From Desulfobacteraceae bacterium (GTDB taxonomy: Bacteria > Desulfobacterota > DSM-4660 > Desulfatiglandales > Desulfatiglandaceae): DNA of 14,067 nt. This document shows positions 1-8,788 of this stretch, piece by piece (position 1 is the stretch's first letter; each line of letters begins with the position of its first letter). A model generated the notes under the pieces. It searched no databases, was not told where the DNA came from, and worked only from the letters and a program-made list of their open reading frames with translations. The stretch lies in assembly GCA_030612945.1 (NCBI GenBank), contig JAUWMY010000021.1:1-14067 (forward strand), read 5' to 3'. Made by a program: the position numbers and the translations under genes.

Positions 1-285
1 ATACCTTACACCGGGCAAATCCTTAACCCGGCCTCCTCGAATCAAGACAACCGAGTGTTCTTGAAGGTTGTGGCCCATACCCGGGATATACGAAGTCACT
101 TCAATTCCGTTTGTCAACCTCACCCTGGCAACCTTTCGCAGTGCAGAGTTGGGTTTTTTGGGTGTCGATGTATATACCCTTACACACACACCTCTCTTTT
201 GAGGCGCGCCCTGAAGAGCAGGAGTCTTGGCCTTTTTTCTGGGTTTACGTCGGCCCTTTCTAATGAGTTGGTTAATGGTCGGCAT
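1..285 (-). CDS. rpsL: 30S ribosomal protein S12, 5' part (runs off the left edge)
   Basis: S12 sits at the decoding centre of the 30S subunit and monitors codon-anticodon pairing. Reading minus-strand from the ATG at 285 gives 95 codons, open to the window edge; S12 is usually about 124 residues, so roughly the last quarter is missing. Seen: start MPTINQLIRKGR, the block PQKRGVCVRVYTSTPKKPNS (about residues 28-47), and GHNLQEHSVVLIRGGRVKDL (71-90). Lys43 and Lys44 in the TPKKPNS loop are the wild-type residues at the streptomycin site, and Asp89 matches the aspartate that is methylthiolated in many bacteria. A good Shine-Dalgarno (AGGAG, 291-295) lies 5 bases before the ATG. It follows rpoC by 141 bases, so the str operon (normally rpsL-rpsG-fusA) probably continues to the left of the window. 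Confidence 0.97.
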   Translation of the reverse strand, partial: MPTINQLIRKGRRKPRKKAKTPALQGAPQKRGVCVRVYTSTPKKPNSALRKVARVRLTNGIEVTSYIPGMGHNLQEHSVVLIRGGRVKDLPGVRY

Positions 286-368
286 GGAATCTCCTATAGC
301 TTCACTTAATCAAATGCACAAATTATCAATATTTGATCCTGAAAAACCACAAAAACACAGAACTCTTA

Positions 369-397
369 CTTTTATTTTTGTTTTTACTATTTGTCAA
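369..397 (-). promoter_or_regulatory. candidate sigma-70 type promoter for rpsL/str operon
   Basis: Within the AT-rich 141-base rpoC-rpsL spacer the minus strand has a perfect -35 hexamer TTGACA (392-397), a 17-base spacer, and TAAAAG (369-374; 4 of 6 matches to TATAAT). Transcription would start near 362 and give an S12 leader of roughly 75 bases. No hairpin followed by a U-run is visible between rpoC and this site, so read-through from rpoC is also possible. The call rests on hexamers only. Confidence 0.45.
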
Positions 398-426
398 GGT
401 ATTTTCAAGACTAAATAATAAAAAAT

Positions 427-3400
427 TTAACTGTCAACACCCATTTCAATATTTCTGTAAGCCTTCAACCCGGTACCAGCCGGAATCAGGCGACCCATAA
501 TCACATTCTCTTTCAACCCCTTGAGGGTGTCTATTTTTCCGGCCACACTTGCATCAGACAAGACCTTGGTTGTTTCCTGGAAAGATGCTGCTGATATAAA
601 ACTTTCAGTGCTCAGGGACGCCTTGGTAATTCCCAGCAGTAGAGGTTCTGCGGTGGCCGGTTTTTCACCTTTATCGATAATTTTTCTGTTCTCTTCTTCA
701 AAGCGCCACTTTTCCACATGTTCCCCCAAAAGGAAATGGGAATCTCCCACGTCAGTCACATTCACCTGTCGCAACATCTGACGGACAATAACCTCAATAT
801 GCTTATCATTAATTTTCACCCCTTGCAGCCTGTACACTTCCTGCACCTCATTGACCAGGTATTTGGCCAGTTCCTTGGTGCCTCTGATCTTCAATATGTC
901 ATGAGGGTCGACCGATCCGTCCATTAACGCCTCACCTGCCCTCACATAGTCCCCATCCAGGACGCTGACATGCTTTCCTCTTGCCACAAAATAATCTACA
1001 GCCTCACCCACCTCCGGGGTAATCGTCATTTTTCGCTTACCCTTTGTATATTTCCCAAACGAGATAACACCATCTATTTCACTGATGATGGCTGTCTGTT
1101 TTGGTTTTCTCACTTCAAACAGCTCTGCAACACGCGGTAAACCACCTGTAATATCCTTCGTCTTAGTGGTTTCTCGCGGGATCTTTGCCAATACGGAACC
1201 AGGACCCACCTCATCTCCCTCGTTAACCATAATTATAGCACCCACCGGCAGATAATTCCGGGCCTTGGCCTTCGTACTACCAGGCAGACTGGCCGTTTTT
1301 CCACTGCTGTCTTTAATGGAAATCCGAGGCCTGATATCCACGTCACGGGATTCAACAATCACCCTGCTGATCTTTCCCGTGACCTTGTCACGCTTTTCCC
1401 GCATGGTCCGCCCTTCCGTAATATCACCGAATTTGATAACGCCACTCACCTCTGTCATGATAGGTATCGTAAAAGGATCCCATTCAGCCAGGATCTGGTC
1501 TGATTTGATCTTGCTACCATCACTAACTTTCAAAGTGGCACCGTATATTATGGGATATCGCTCAAGTTCCCTTTCACCTTTGCCCAGAACGGCAATTTCT
1601 CCATTACGGTTCATGACAACGAGGTTCCCCTCTTCATTTTCGACCGTTTTCAGGTCAATAAACTTTATCTTGCCTTGATTTCTGGGCTGAATTGTAGATT
1701 GTTCCACCCTCTTACTTGCTGTGCCGCCAATATGAAATGTCCTCATTGTGAGCTGGGTCCCAGGTTCACCTATGGACTGAGCAGCGACGATACCAATGGG
1801 CTGTCCGATATTGACCTCATGGCCGTGCGAAAGGTCCCTGCCGTAACATTTCTTGCATACCCCTCTTTTCGCCTCACATGTCAAAACGGATCTGATTCTG
1901 ACCCTTTCCAATCCCGCAGCTTCGACTTTCTTCACTTTTTCTTCGTCTATCTCCTCATCAGCCTTCACAAGCAAATCCCCGGTCACTGGATCATAGATAT
2001 CCTCAAGGCTTACTCGACCCAGGATCCGTTCTCCGACTCGCTGAAGTATCTCGCCACCTTCCACAAGCGCATCCACCCAGATGCCATCCATGGTACCACA
2101 GTTTTCTTCAGTAACGATGGCGTCCTGTGCTACGTCCACCAGTCTTCGGGTCAGGTACCCGGAATTAGCCGTCTTGAGTGCCGTATCGGCCAACCCTTTT
2201 CTGGCTCCATGAGTGGATATAAAATACTGTAAAACAGTCAACCCTTCACGAAAGTTAGACGTAATGGGGGTTTCAATGATCTCTCCTGATGGCTTCGCCA
2301 TCAATCCCCTCATGCCGGCCAACTGTCTCATTTGATCTTTACTTCCCCTTGCACCTGAATCTGACATCATATAGATGGGGTTAAAACTGTTGGTCTTCAC
2401 TCTCTTGTTTCCAGGCCCCCTTACTTCTTCTAAGGCCATCTCTTTTATCATCTCCGAGGCCACATCTTCTGTGGCCTGGGACCAGATATCCACTACTTTG
2501 TTGTATTTCTCCCCATCCGTTATAAGCCCGCTTATGTATTGATCATCAATATTTTTTGCTTCATTCTCGGCCCGCTCAATGATCTCTCCCTTCCTGGATG
2601 GGATCGTCATGTCTTTAATGGAGATAGATATACCTGAAAGCGTGGCGTATTTATAACCCATATCTTTCAACCGGTCTCCCAGGATAACCGTAGACTTGAT
2701 CCCTGCCCCGCGATAGGACTCGTTTATCAAAGTACGCAGTTCCTTTTTAGACATGACCTGATTGATCAGCGCAAAGGGAAGGGCTTCTGGCAGGATTTCA
2801 TATAGAATCACACGGCCTGTCGTGGTCTCCTGAAGCTTTCCCTCTATCCTCACTTTGATGGAGGCATGTAGACCTAACTCACCGGCATCATAAGCAATCC
2901 TAACTTCCAGTGGGTTTGAATAAGCCTTTCCTTCTCCTTTAGAAAATGGCCTTTCTCGCGTTAAATAGTAGATTCCCAATACAATATCCTGGCTGGGAAC
3001 GATGATGGGATCCCCACTGGCAGGTGAAAGAATATTATTAGTAGACATCATGAGGACCCTTGCCTCTATCTGGGCCTCGATGGATAACGGAACATGGACT
3101 GCCATCTGATCGCCATCAAAGTCCGCATTAAAGGCGGTACACACCAGAGGATGAAGCTGAATTGCCTTGCCCTCAATAAGTATAGGCTCAAAGGCCTGGA
3201 TTCCTAAACGGTGCAGTGTGGGAGCCCGGTTCAACAGGATACAGTATTCGTTGACCACTTCATCGAGGGCATCCCAGACCTCAGGTGTTGCTCTATCAAC
3301 CATCTTCTTTGCGCTCTTTATCGTGGTGACAAGCCCTCTTTCATCCAGTTTATTATAAATAAAGGGCTTAAAGAGCTCCAACGCCATAATTTTGGGAAGT

Positions 3401-4500
3401 CCACATTGATGCAGGCGCAGGTCAGGCCCAACCACAATAACCGATCGGCCTGAATAATCCACCCGCTTTCCGAGTAAATTCTGTCGAAACCTTCCTTGCT
3501 TGCCCTTGAGCATATCACTCAGGGACTTGAAAGGACGTTTGTTTGCTCCCGTGACAACTTTGCCTCTTCTCCCATTATCAAACAGGACATCTACTGCCTC
3601 CTGAAGCATTCTCTTTTCGTTTCTTACTATGATATCAGGCGCACTCAGCTCCAGAAGTCTTTTCAGCCTGTTATTGCGATTAATAACCCGCCGATAAAGG
3701 TCATTCAAATCAGACGTGGCAAATCGGCCGCCGTCAAGGGGTACAAGCGGCCTGAGATCCGGTGGTAATACCGGAATATAATTCAGAATCGTCCATTCCG
3801 GTCGGTTGTTTGAATCTCTAAACGCACCAATGATCTTCAACCGCTTTGCCAGTTTTTTCCGTTTTGCTTCAGACTTTGTTGCTAACATTTCAGCCCTGAG
3901 GGTTTGCGAGAGTTCATCCAGGTTCAGGCCCTTCAACATCGTCTGGATCGCTTCAGCCCCTATACCCGCTTCAAATCGATCACCATAGTCCTCCCTTGCC
4001 TGGTACAGTTGTTCATCTGTCAACAGGCTGCCTTGTACAAGGGGTGTATCCTTCGGATCAATTACAATGTAGCCCTCAAAGTAAAGTACCCGTTCCAGGT
4101 CTTTCAGTGTCAAGTCCAAAAGGTGACCTATCTTGGAGGGAAGACACTTCAGGAACCAAATATGGGCTACAGGGGCGGCAAGTTCAATATGTCCCATGCG
4201 TTCACGGCGAACTTTGGACTGAATTACCTCAACGCCGCATTTTTCACACACGATACCTCTGTGTTTCATTCGTTTGTACTTGCCGCAATTGCATTCATAG
4301 TCTTTGATGGGCCCAAATATCTTCGAACAAAACAGCCCGTCTCTCTCTGGTTTGAAAGTCCTGTAGTTGATGGTCTCAGGTTTCTTGACCTCCCCAAAAG
4401 ACCACTCTTTAATCTTTTCCGGTGAGGCCAAAGAAATCTTGACAGCGTTAAAGCTTGATGGATCCTTTGGCTTTGTAAAGAAACTATAGAATTCTTCCAA
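427..4500 (-). CDS. rpoC: DNA-directed RNA polymerase subunit beta' (TTG start)
   Basis: Largest subunit of RNA polymerase; it holds the catalytic Mg2+ and forms most of the clamp and secondary channel. The 1357-residue product has the N-terminal zinc site C70, C72, C85, C88, the catalytic NADFDGDQ loop with D460/D462/D464, the bridge helix (about 765-793), the second zinc site C801, C875, C882, C885, and the trigger-loop GEPGTQLTMRTFHIGG (911-926). A long insertion (about 927-1117, equivalent to E. coli SI3) splits the trigger loop, a proteobacterial trait; DITGGLPRVAELFE follows it. It is a little shorter than E. coli beta' (1407), mainly at the C-terminus, which ends soon after GRLIPAGTGL. 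The start codon is TTG at 4500, supported by AAAGGAGAT 5 bases upstream and by the family N-terminus (FFTKPKDP...FNAVKISLASPEKI). It lies 83 bases after rpoB and should be co-transcribed with it. Confidence 0.99.
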   Translation of the reverse strand: MEEFYSFFTKPKDPSSFNAVKISLASPEKIKEWSFGEVKKPETINYRTFKPERDGLFCSKIFGPIKDYECNCGKYKRMKHRGIVCEKCGVEVIQSKVRRERMGHIELAAPVAHIWFLKCLPSKIGHLLDLTLKDLERVLYFEGYIVIDPKDTPLVQGSLLTDEQLYQAREDYGDRFEAGIGAEAIQTMLKGLNLDELSQTLRAEMLATKSEAKRKKLAKRLKIIGAFRDSNNRPEWTILNYIPVLPPDLRPLVPLDGGRFATSDLNDLYRRVINRNNRLKRLLELSAPDIIVRNEKRMLQEAVDVLFDNGRRGKVVTGANKRPFKSLSDMLKGKQGRFRQNLLGKRVDYSGRSVIVVGPDLRLHQCGLPKIMALELFKPFIYNKLDERGLVTTIKSAKKMVDRATPEVWDALDEVVNEYCILLNRAPTLHRLGIQAFEPILIEGKAIQLHPLVCTAFNADFDGDQMAVHVPLSIEAQIEARVLMMSTNNILSPASGDPIIVPSQDIVLGIYYLTRERPFSKGEGKAYSNPLEVRIAYDAGELGLHASIKVRIEGKLQETTTGRVILYEILPEALPFALINQVMSKKELRTLINESYRGAGIKSTVILGDRLKDMGYKYATLSGISISIKDMTIPSRKGEIIERAENEAKNIDDQYISGLITDGEKYNKVVDIWSQATEDVASEMIKEMALEEVRGPGNKRVKTNSFNPIYMMSDSGARGSKDQMRQLAGMRGLMAKPSGEIIETPITSNFREGLTVLQYFISTHGARKGLADTALKTANSGYLTRRLVDVAQDAIVTEENCGTMDGIWVDALVEGGEILQRVGERILGRVSLEDIYDPVTGDLLVKADEEIDEEKVKKVEAAGLERVRIRSVLTCEAKRGVCKKCYGRDLSHGHEVNIGQPIGIVAAQSIGEPGTQLTMRTFHIGGTASKRVEQSTIQPRNQGKIKFIDLKTVENEEGNLVVMNRNGEIAVLGKGERELERYPIIYGATLKVSDGSKIKSDQILAEWDPFTIPIMTEVSGVIKFGDITEGRTMREKRDKVTGKISRVIVESRDVDIRPRISIKDSSGKTASLPGSTKAKARNYLPVGAIIMVNEGDEVGPGSVLAKIPRETTKTKDITGGLPRVAELFEVRKPKQTAIISEIDGVISFGKYTKGKRKMTITPEVGEAVDYFVARGKHVSVLDGDYVRAGEALMDGSVDPHDILKIRGTKELAKYLVNEVQEVYRLQGVKINDKHIEVIVRQMLRQVNVTDVGDSHFLLGEHVEKWRFEEENRKIIDKGEKPATAEPLLLGITKASLSTESFISAASFQETTKVLSDASVAGKIDTLKGLKENVIMGRLIPAGTGLKAYRNIEMGVDS

Positions 4501-4505
4501 TGCCT

Positions 4506-4514
4506 ATCTCCTTT
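4506..4514 (-). promoter_or_regulatory. Shine-Dalgarno that fixes the rpoC TTG start
   Basis: The minus strand reads AAAGGAGAT here, with the AGGAG core (4508-4512) 7 bases from the TTG at 4500. No in-frame ATG lies nearby, so this site decides the unusual TTG initiation of rpoC. The same AAAGGAGAT string precedes the rpoB ATG (ATG at 8696). Confidence 0.8.
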
Positions 4515-4516
4515 GA

Positions 4517-4586
4517 ATTTTTGATTGGCGATTGATTATTGCCGATTTTCAATCTGCAATCGACAATAGACAATATTCAATTCTTA
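4517..4586. repeat. heptamer tandem array A, inverted halves (rpoB-rpoC spacer)
   Basis: Ten consecutive 7-base units fill nearly the whole spacer. On the plus strand ATTG begins at 4524, 4531 and 4538; then the phase passes into the complementary form, with CAAT beginning at 4550, 4557, 4564, 4571 and 4578, exactly 7 apart. The array ends in CAATTCTTA, whose last three bases are the rpoB stop codon (TAA on the minus strand). The inverted halves could fold as a hairpin in the rpoBC mRNA. Arrays B and C share the unit. Confidence 0.85.
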
Positions 4587-7500
4587 GATCTGGCTATCCT
4601 CAAAAAGCTGAATTTCCAGCCCAAGGCTCTGCAGTTCTTTCATGAGCACCTTGAAAGACTCCGGGAGTCCAGCTTCAAGCACATTGTTACCCTTTACAAT
4701 CCTTTCATACATCCGGGTTCTCCCGGCTACATCATCCGATTTAACGGTCAGAAACTCCTGGAGGGTGTACGCGGCCCCATAGGACTCCATTGCCCAGACC
4801 TCCATCTCACCCAATCGCTGACCGCCAAACTGGGCCTTTCCGCCCAATGGCTGTTGTGTTACAAGAGAATAGGGACCAATAGAACGTGCGTGCAGTTTGT
4901 CATCCACCAAATGATGGAGCTTCATTACGTACATAATGCCGACGGTGATCTTCTGATCAAATGGAATGCCTGTCCTGCCATCATAAAGTGTCGCCTGGCC
5001 GGTTACAGATAATCCCGCCTCCTCCAGGCATTTTTGGATTTCTTCTTCTTCTGCACCATCAAAAACCGGCGACGCCATGGGTACTCCATCCATCAATAAA
5101 CGGCCCCTGTCTATCAGTTCCTCATCAGATAAGTCCCTTATAAATTCATTATACTCCTGTTCTACAAACACTTTTTTCAGTTTGCGCCTCAATTCATCAG
5201 GGGTTTTCATCTTATCCAGCAGCGCTTTAACCTGTTTTCCCAGTTCGAAAGAGGCCCATCCCAAATGCGTTTCAAGTACCTGCCCCACATTCATCCTCGA
5301 CGGCACACCCAAAGGATTCAAGACAATGTCCACCGGGGTCCCATCTGCAAAATAAGGCATGTCCTCAACAGGAAGAACTCTGGATAAGACGCCCTTATTT
5401 CCGTGACGACCAGCCATCTTGTCTCCCACAGACAATTTGCGTTTCACAGCCACATAAACTTTCACCATCTTGATGACGCCCGGGGCCAATTCATCACCGA
5501 CGCTCAATCGCTCTATCTTATCGTCAAATATTTTAGTGAGACGAGCCACCTTGGTAGAATAATTATTAATAATGGATTCAAGACTCTCAATAACATTCAT
5601 ACTACCTTTAAGGTCTGCACCTGACCAGGCTTCGATTGCAATGAGGTCAATATCTTCCTGCTTTATTGTCTTTCTTTCACGCATGAGGATATCGCCTGTT
5701 ATCCTGTCAAGAAGATCGGTTTTCAGCCCTTTTCCAACCAAAAGGTCCCCCAGCCTTTCCTTTACGCCTTTCCCAATGACATCCAGTTCGTCCTGGAGAT
5801 CCTTCTTATGCCGAAGCATTTCCTTGGCTTCGATAGAGAGACTTCGCTGGTCCTTTTCAACGCCACGTCTGGCAAATACCTTGGCGTCAATCACGATCCC
5901 CTGGACGCCTGGCGGGACCCTCAAAGATGTATCCCTCACGTCTCCGGCTTTATCCCCAAAAATAGCCCTCAAGAGCTTCTCTTCCGGAGAAAGTTGAGTC
6001 TCCCCTTTTGGAGTAATTTTTCCTGCCAGAATATCCCCCGAATTGATTTCTGCACCAATCCTGATTATGCCACTTTCATCCAGGTCCCTTAAGGCATCCT
6101 CACCCACATTCGGAATATCTCTCGTGATCTCTTCTTTGCCCAACTTTGTATCCCTGGAGACAACCTCAAATTCTTCTATATGTATAGAGGTATAGATATC
6201 CTCTTTCACCACTCTTTCGCTGATGAGCATGGAATCTTCATAGTTGTAGCCGCCCCACGACATAAAAGCTACCATCACATTTTGGCCCAGCGCAAGTTCT
6301 CCAAGTTCGCAAGCAGGACCATCAGCAATGATCTGCCCTTTTTTGACAATACCCCCCTTGTGCACAATAGGTTTTTGGGTATAGCAGCTATTCTGGTTGG
6401 ATTTCTGAAATTTGGCTAATTTATAAATCTCCACCTCCGGCTGGTCATCATCCGTCACGCCACTGGATCTAACGACAATGCGCGAGGCCTCCACGTTCTC
6501 GACCACGCCATCTCTTCTGGCAACCACAGCTATACCTGAATCCCGCGCAACCACACCTTCTATCCCTGTCCCTACTAAAGGTGCCCTGGCCTTTAGGAGG
6601 GGTACAGCCTGACGTTGCATGTTAGACCCCATCAAAGCTCTATTGGCATCGTCGTGCTCCAAAAAAGGGATCAGAGAGGCAGAAACGCTCACAAGTTGAT
6701 CTGGAGATACATCCATATACTTCACGTCCCCAATGGGGCTCTTCCCAGCCTCTCCCTCTATCCGCACCGCAGCCTCTTCTCTTATAAAATTGCCTTTTTC
6801 ATCCAGGGGAGCATTGGCCTGGGCAATGGCATAATCCACTTCATCAAGCGCAGACAAGTATTTGATGTCATTGGTCGCCCTCCCATTGTCCACCTGCCTG
6901 TAAGGGGTCTCAATGAAGCCAAACTCATTCACCCTTGCGTATGTACCGAGTGACACTATCAAACCAATATTTGGTCCTTCTGGCGTCTCGATAGGGCAAA
7001 TCCTGCCATAGTGCGTTGGGTGAACGTCCCTGACTTCAAATCCTGCCCTTTCTCTCGTCAAACCGCCGGGGCCTAAGGCGCTCAATCTCCGTTTGTGGGT
7101 GATCTCCGATAATGGATTAGTCTGGTCCATGAATTGGGAAAGCTGGCTTGTGCCGAAAAATTCCTTGACGACTGCCGAGACTGGTTTGGAGTTAATCAGG
7201 TCGTGAGGCATCAAGGTTTCCACTTCCTGCAGGCTCATTCTCTCCTTAATAGCCCTTTCCATTCTCACAAGCCCTACCCTGTATTGATTCTCCAGGAGTT
7301 CGCCCACCGCTCTCACCCGCCGGTTTCCCAGGTTATCAATATCATCGGGAACGGCCTCGGAACTCTTCAGCGTGATCAATTCATGCACCGTACCCAGAAT
7401 ATCCTCTTTTCTCAGGGTTCGCTGCTCAAGAGGAACATCAAAATTGAGTCGGTAGTTCAGTTTAAGCCTGCCCACCTTCGAGAGGTCATATGTGTTATCA

Positions 7501-8696
7501 TTGAAGAAGAGATTGTTAAAGAAATTGTTTGCCACTTCCTGGGTCGGAGGGCTGGTGGGTCGCATCTTTCTGTAAATATCAAGGACTGCTTCATCAGGTG
7601 AAGCTATTTTATCAAGAAGCATTGTGTCTCTAATAGCAGTGCTCACACCAGACGCATCCAGGACAAGGCATTCGATCTCAGTAATCCCTTTCTCTTTCAA
7701 TATTTCCAGCGTCTCACTGGTAAGCACCTGATTACCCTCTATTAAGACTTCACCCGTCTCAGGGTCAACCGAGTCATCAACAATAACGTGACCTTCAACA
7801 TCAGACAGGTCTATAGGTATGCGGGTCAGCCCTGCTGACTGAACGGCCTTGTGCAGACGTTTGGTGTATTTTTCCCCTTTCTTGGCCAGAATCTCCCCCG
7901 TCTCGGTATCAACAATATCTTTGGTAATTTTCTTCTGGTATAAACTCTCTATCTTGGCCTCTCGCCACCACTCCTTTTTGTCGATGGTAATGATCTCTGT
8001 TTCATAGAAATAACGCAGCATTTCGCTTGTGGAATATCCAAGCGCCTTCAAAAGTATGGTGGCTGGAAATTTCCTCCTTCTGTCTATACGAACATGCAAG
8101 ATATCCTTGGGATCAAACTCAAAATCAAGCCAGGAACCTCTTAGTGGGATAATCCTTGCAGAATACAAAAGCTTCCCGCTGGAATGTTTTTTACCCTTGT
8201 CGTGGTCAAAAAAGGCCCCAGGAGAGCGATGGAGCTGACTAACGACAACCCTTTCGGTTCCGTTGCTAATAAAAGTCCCCTTATCCGTCATCATTGGGAG
8301 GGTCCCAAAGTAGATCTCTTGCTCCTTGATGTCACGGATACTTTTCGTGCCATTTACAGGGTCCGTATCAAAAACAACCAACCGGACGGTTAGTCTGAGG
8401 GGCGCCTCATATGTCATACCTCTACTCAGGCACTCTTCCTCATCATATTTGGCATCTTCAAATCTATATCTGACAAACTCCAAAGAGGATGTGCCTGCAA
8501 AATCGTGAATCGGGAAAACACTCATCAAGGCCCCCTGAAGTCCGAAATCCTGGCGTTCTTCAGGCAGAACATCTTTTTGGAGAAAGCGTTCATAGGAACG
8601 CCTTTGCATATCGATTAAATTCGGAATTTCTGTAACTTTTTTAATTTTCCCAAAGCTTCTTCTCGGGCGTCTTTTGACACCATTTTCTCCTGCCAT
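4584..8696 (-). CDS. rpoB: DNA-directed RNA polymerase subunit beta
   Basis: Second-largest RNA polymerase subunit, forming the other half of the active-site cleft and the rifampicin pocket. The 1370-residue product (E. coli 1342) contains the rifampicin region at about 513-545 with Q521, D524, H534 and S539 all wild type, the NYEDSM motif at 818-823, GDKMAGRHGNKG at 1091-1102, and the C-terminal switch/clamp segment GGKAQFGGQRLGEMEVWA (1285-1302). Insertions matching beta-i4 (about 250-350, with an internal duplication of a DxETGE(I/V)L unit) and beta-i9 (about 940-1050, charged helical) are present, as in proteobacteria. ATG at 8696 is preceded by AAAGGAGATA. The stop codon is part of a heptamer repeat. 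It follows rplL by 92 bases, and no convincing terminator is visible in between, so rplJL-rpoBC is likely one transcript. Confidence 0.99.
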   Translation of the reverse strand: MAGENGVKRRPRRSFGKIKKVTEIPNLIDMQRRSYERFLQKDVLPEERQDFGLQGALMSVFPIHDFAGTSSLEFVRYRFEDAKYDEEECLSRGMTYEAPLRLTVRLVVFDTDPVNGTKSIRDIKEQEIYFGTLPMMTDKGTFISNGTERVVVSQLHRSPGAFFDHDKGKKHSSGKLLYSARIIPLRGSWLDFEFDPKDILHVRIDRRRKFPATILLKALGYSTSEMLRYFYETEIITIDKKEWWREAKIESLYQKKITKDIVDTETGEILAKKGEKYTKRLHKAVQSAGLTRIPIDLSDVEGHVIVDDSVDPETGEVLIEGNQVLTSETLEILKEKGITEIECLVLDASGVSTAIRDTMLLDKIASPDEAVLDIYRKMRPTSPPTQEVANNFFNNLFFNDNTYDLSKVGRLKLNYRLNFDVPLEQRTLRKEDILGTVHELITLKSSEAVPDDIDNLGNRRVRAVGELLENQYRVGLVRMERAIKERMSLQEVETLMPHDLINSKPVSAVVKEFFGTSQLSQFMDQTNPLSEITHKRRLSALGPGGLTRERAGFEVRDVHPTHYGRICPIETPEGPNIGLIVSLGTYARVNEFGFIETPYRQVDNGRATNDIKYLSALDEVDYAIAQANAPLDEKGNFIREEAAVRIEGEAGKSPIGDVKYMDVSPDQLVSVSASLIPFLEHDDANRALMGSNMQRQAVPLLKARAPLVGTGIEGVVARDSGIAVVARRDGVVENVEASRIVVRSSGVTDDDQPEVEIYKLAKFQKSNQNSCYTQKPIVHKGGIVKKGQIIADGPACELGELALGQNVMVAFMSWGGYNYEDSMLISERVVKEDIYTSIHIEEFEVVSRDTKLGKEEITRDIPNVGEDALRDLDESGIIRIGAEINSGDILAGKITPKGETQLSPEEKLLRAIFGDKAGDVRDTSLRVPPGVQGIVIDAKVFARRGVEKDQRSLSIEAKEMLRHKKDLQDELDVIGKGVKERLGDLLVGKGLKTDLLDRITGDILMRERKTIKQEDIDLIAIEAWSGADLKGSMNVIESLESIINNYSTKVARLTKIFDDKIERLSVGDELAPGVIKMVKVYVAVKRKLSVGDKMAGRHGNKGVLSRVLPVEDMPYFADGTPVDIVLNPLGVPSRMNVGQVLETHLGWASFELGKQVKALLDKMKTPDELRRKLKKVFVEQEYNEFIRDLSDEELIDRGRLLMDGVPMASPVFDGAEEEEIQKCLEEAGLSVTGQATLYDGRTGIPFDQKITVGIMYVMKLHHLVDDKLHARSIGPYSLVTQQPLGGKAQFGGQRLGEMEVWAMESYGAAYTLQEFLTVKSDDVAGRTRMYERIVKGNNVLEAGLPESFKVLMKELQSLGLEIQLFEDSQI

Positions 8697-8710
8697 GGTA
8701 TCTCCTTTAA

Positions 8711-8763
8711 ATTGATGATTGACTATTGGCGATTGAAGATTGAAAAAACAATCAATCCAATAG
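8711..8763. repeat. heptamer tandem array B (rplL-rpoB spacer)
   Basis: Five ATTG starts lie exactly 7 bases apart on the plus strand (8711, 8718, 8725, 8732, 8739). An inverted tail follows with three CAAT words (8749, 8753, 8758) at irregular spacing. CTATTGG (8723-8729) and CCAATAG (8757-8763), GATTG (8731-8735) and CAATC (8753-8757), and ATTG (8739-8742) and CAAT (8749-8752) can pair, so the mRNA could form a hairpin ahead of rpoB. The array sits just upstream of the rpoB Shine-Dalgarno. Confidence 0.8.
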
Positions 8764-8778
8764 CCGCAGTCTTCGGCT
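8762..8778 (-). other. small hairpin just after rplL
   Basis: AGCCG and CGGCT (5 base pairs, 7-base loop) form a small GC-rich stem 10 bases after the rplL stop codon and directly before heptamer array B. It lacks an adjacent U-run, so it is not a standard intrinsic terminator. The known rplL-rpoB attenuator of E. coli occupies this position, so a partial-attenuation or processing role is possible but not shown. Confidence 0.35.
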
Positions 8779-8788
8779 TACAGCAGCC

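Noticed and set aside
130..165. Streptomycin-resistance substitutions in S12
   Set aside because: Lys43 and Lys44 in the TPKKPNS loop are wild type; the Lys88-equivalent is also the usual residue.
1675..2232. Plus-strand open frames inside rpoC (this 185-codon one, and 3904-4425)
   Set aside because: They lie wholly antisense to conserved rpoC coding sequence; open antisense frames are expected from its codon bias.
2990..3160. Intein or insertion in rpoC or rpoB
   Set aside because: Both catalytic regions are continuous and the lengths are explained by known lineage-specific insertions.
4539..5012. Plus-strand open frame of 157 codons over the end of rpoB and array A
   Set aside because: Antisense to the conserved RpoB C-terminus, and its beginning is read through heptamer repeats.
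7080..7160. Rifampicin-resistance substitutions in RpoB
   Set aside because: Q521, D524, H534 and S539 are the usual sensitive residues.
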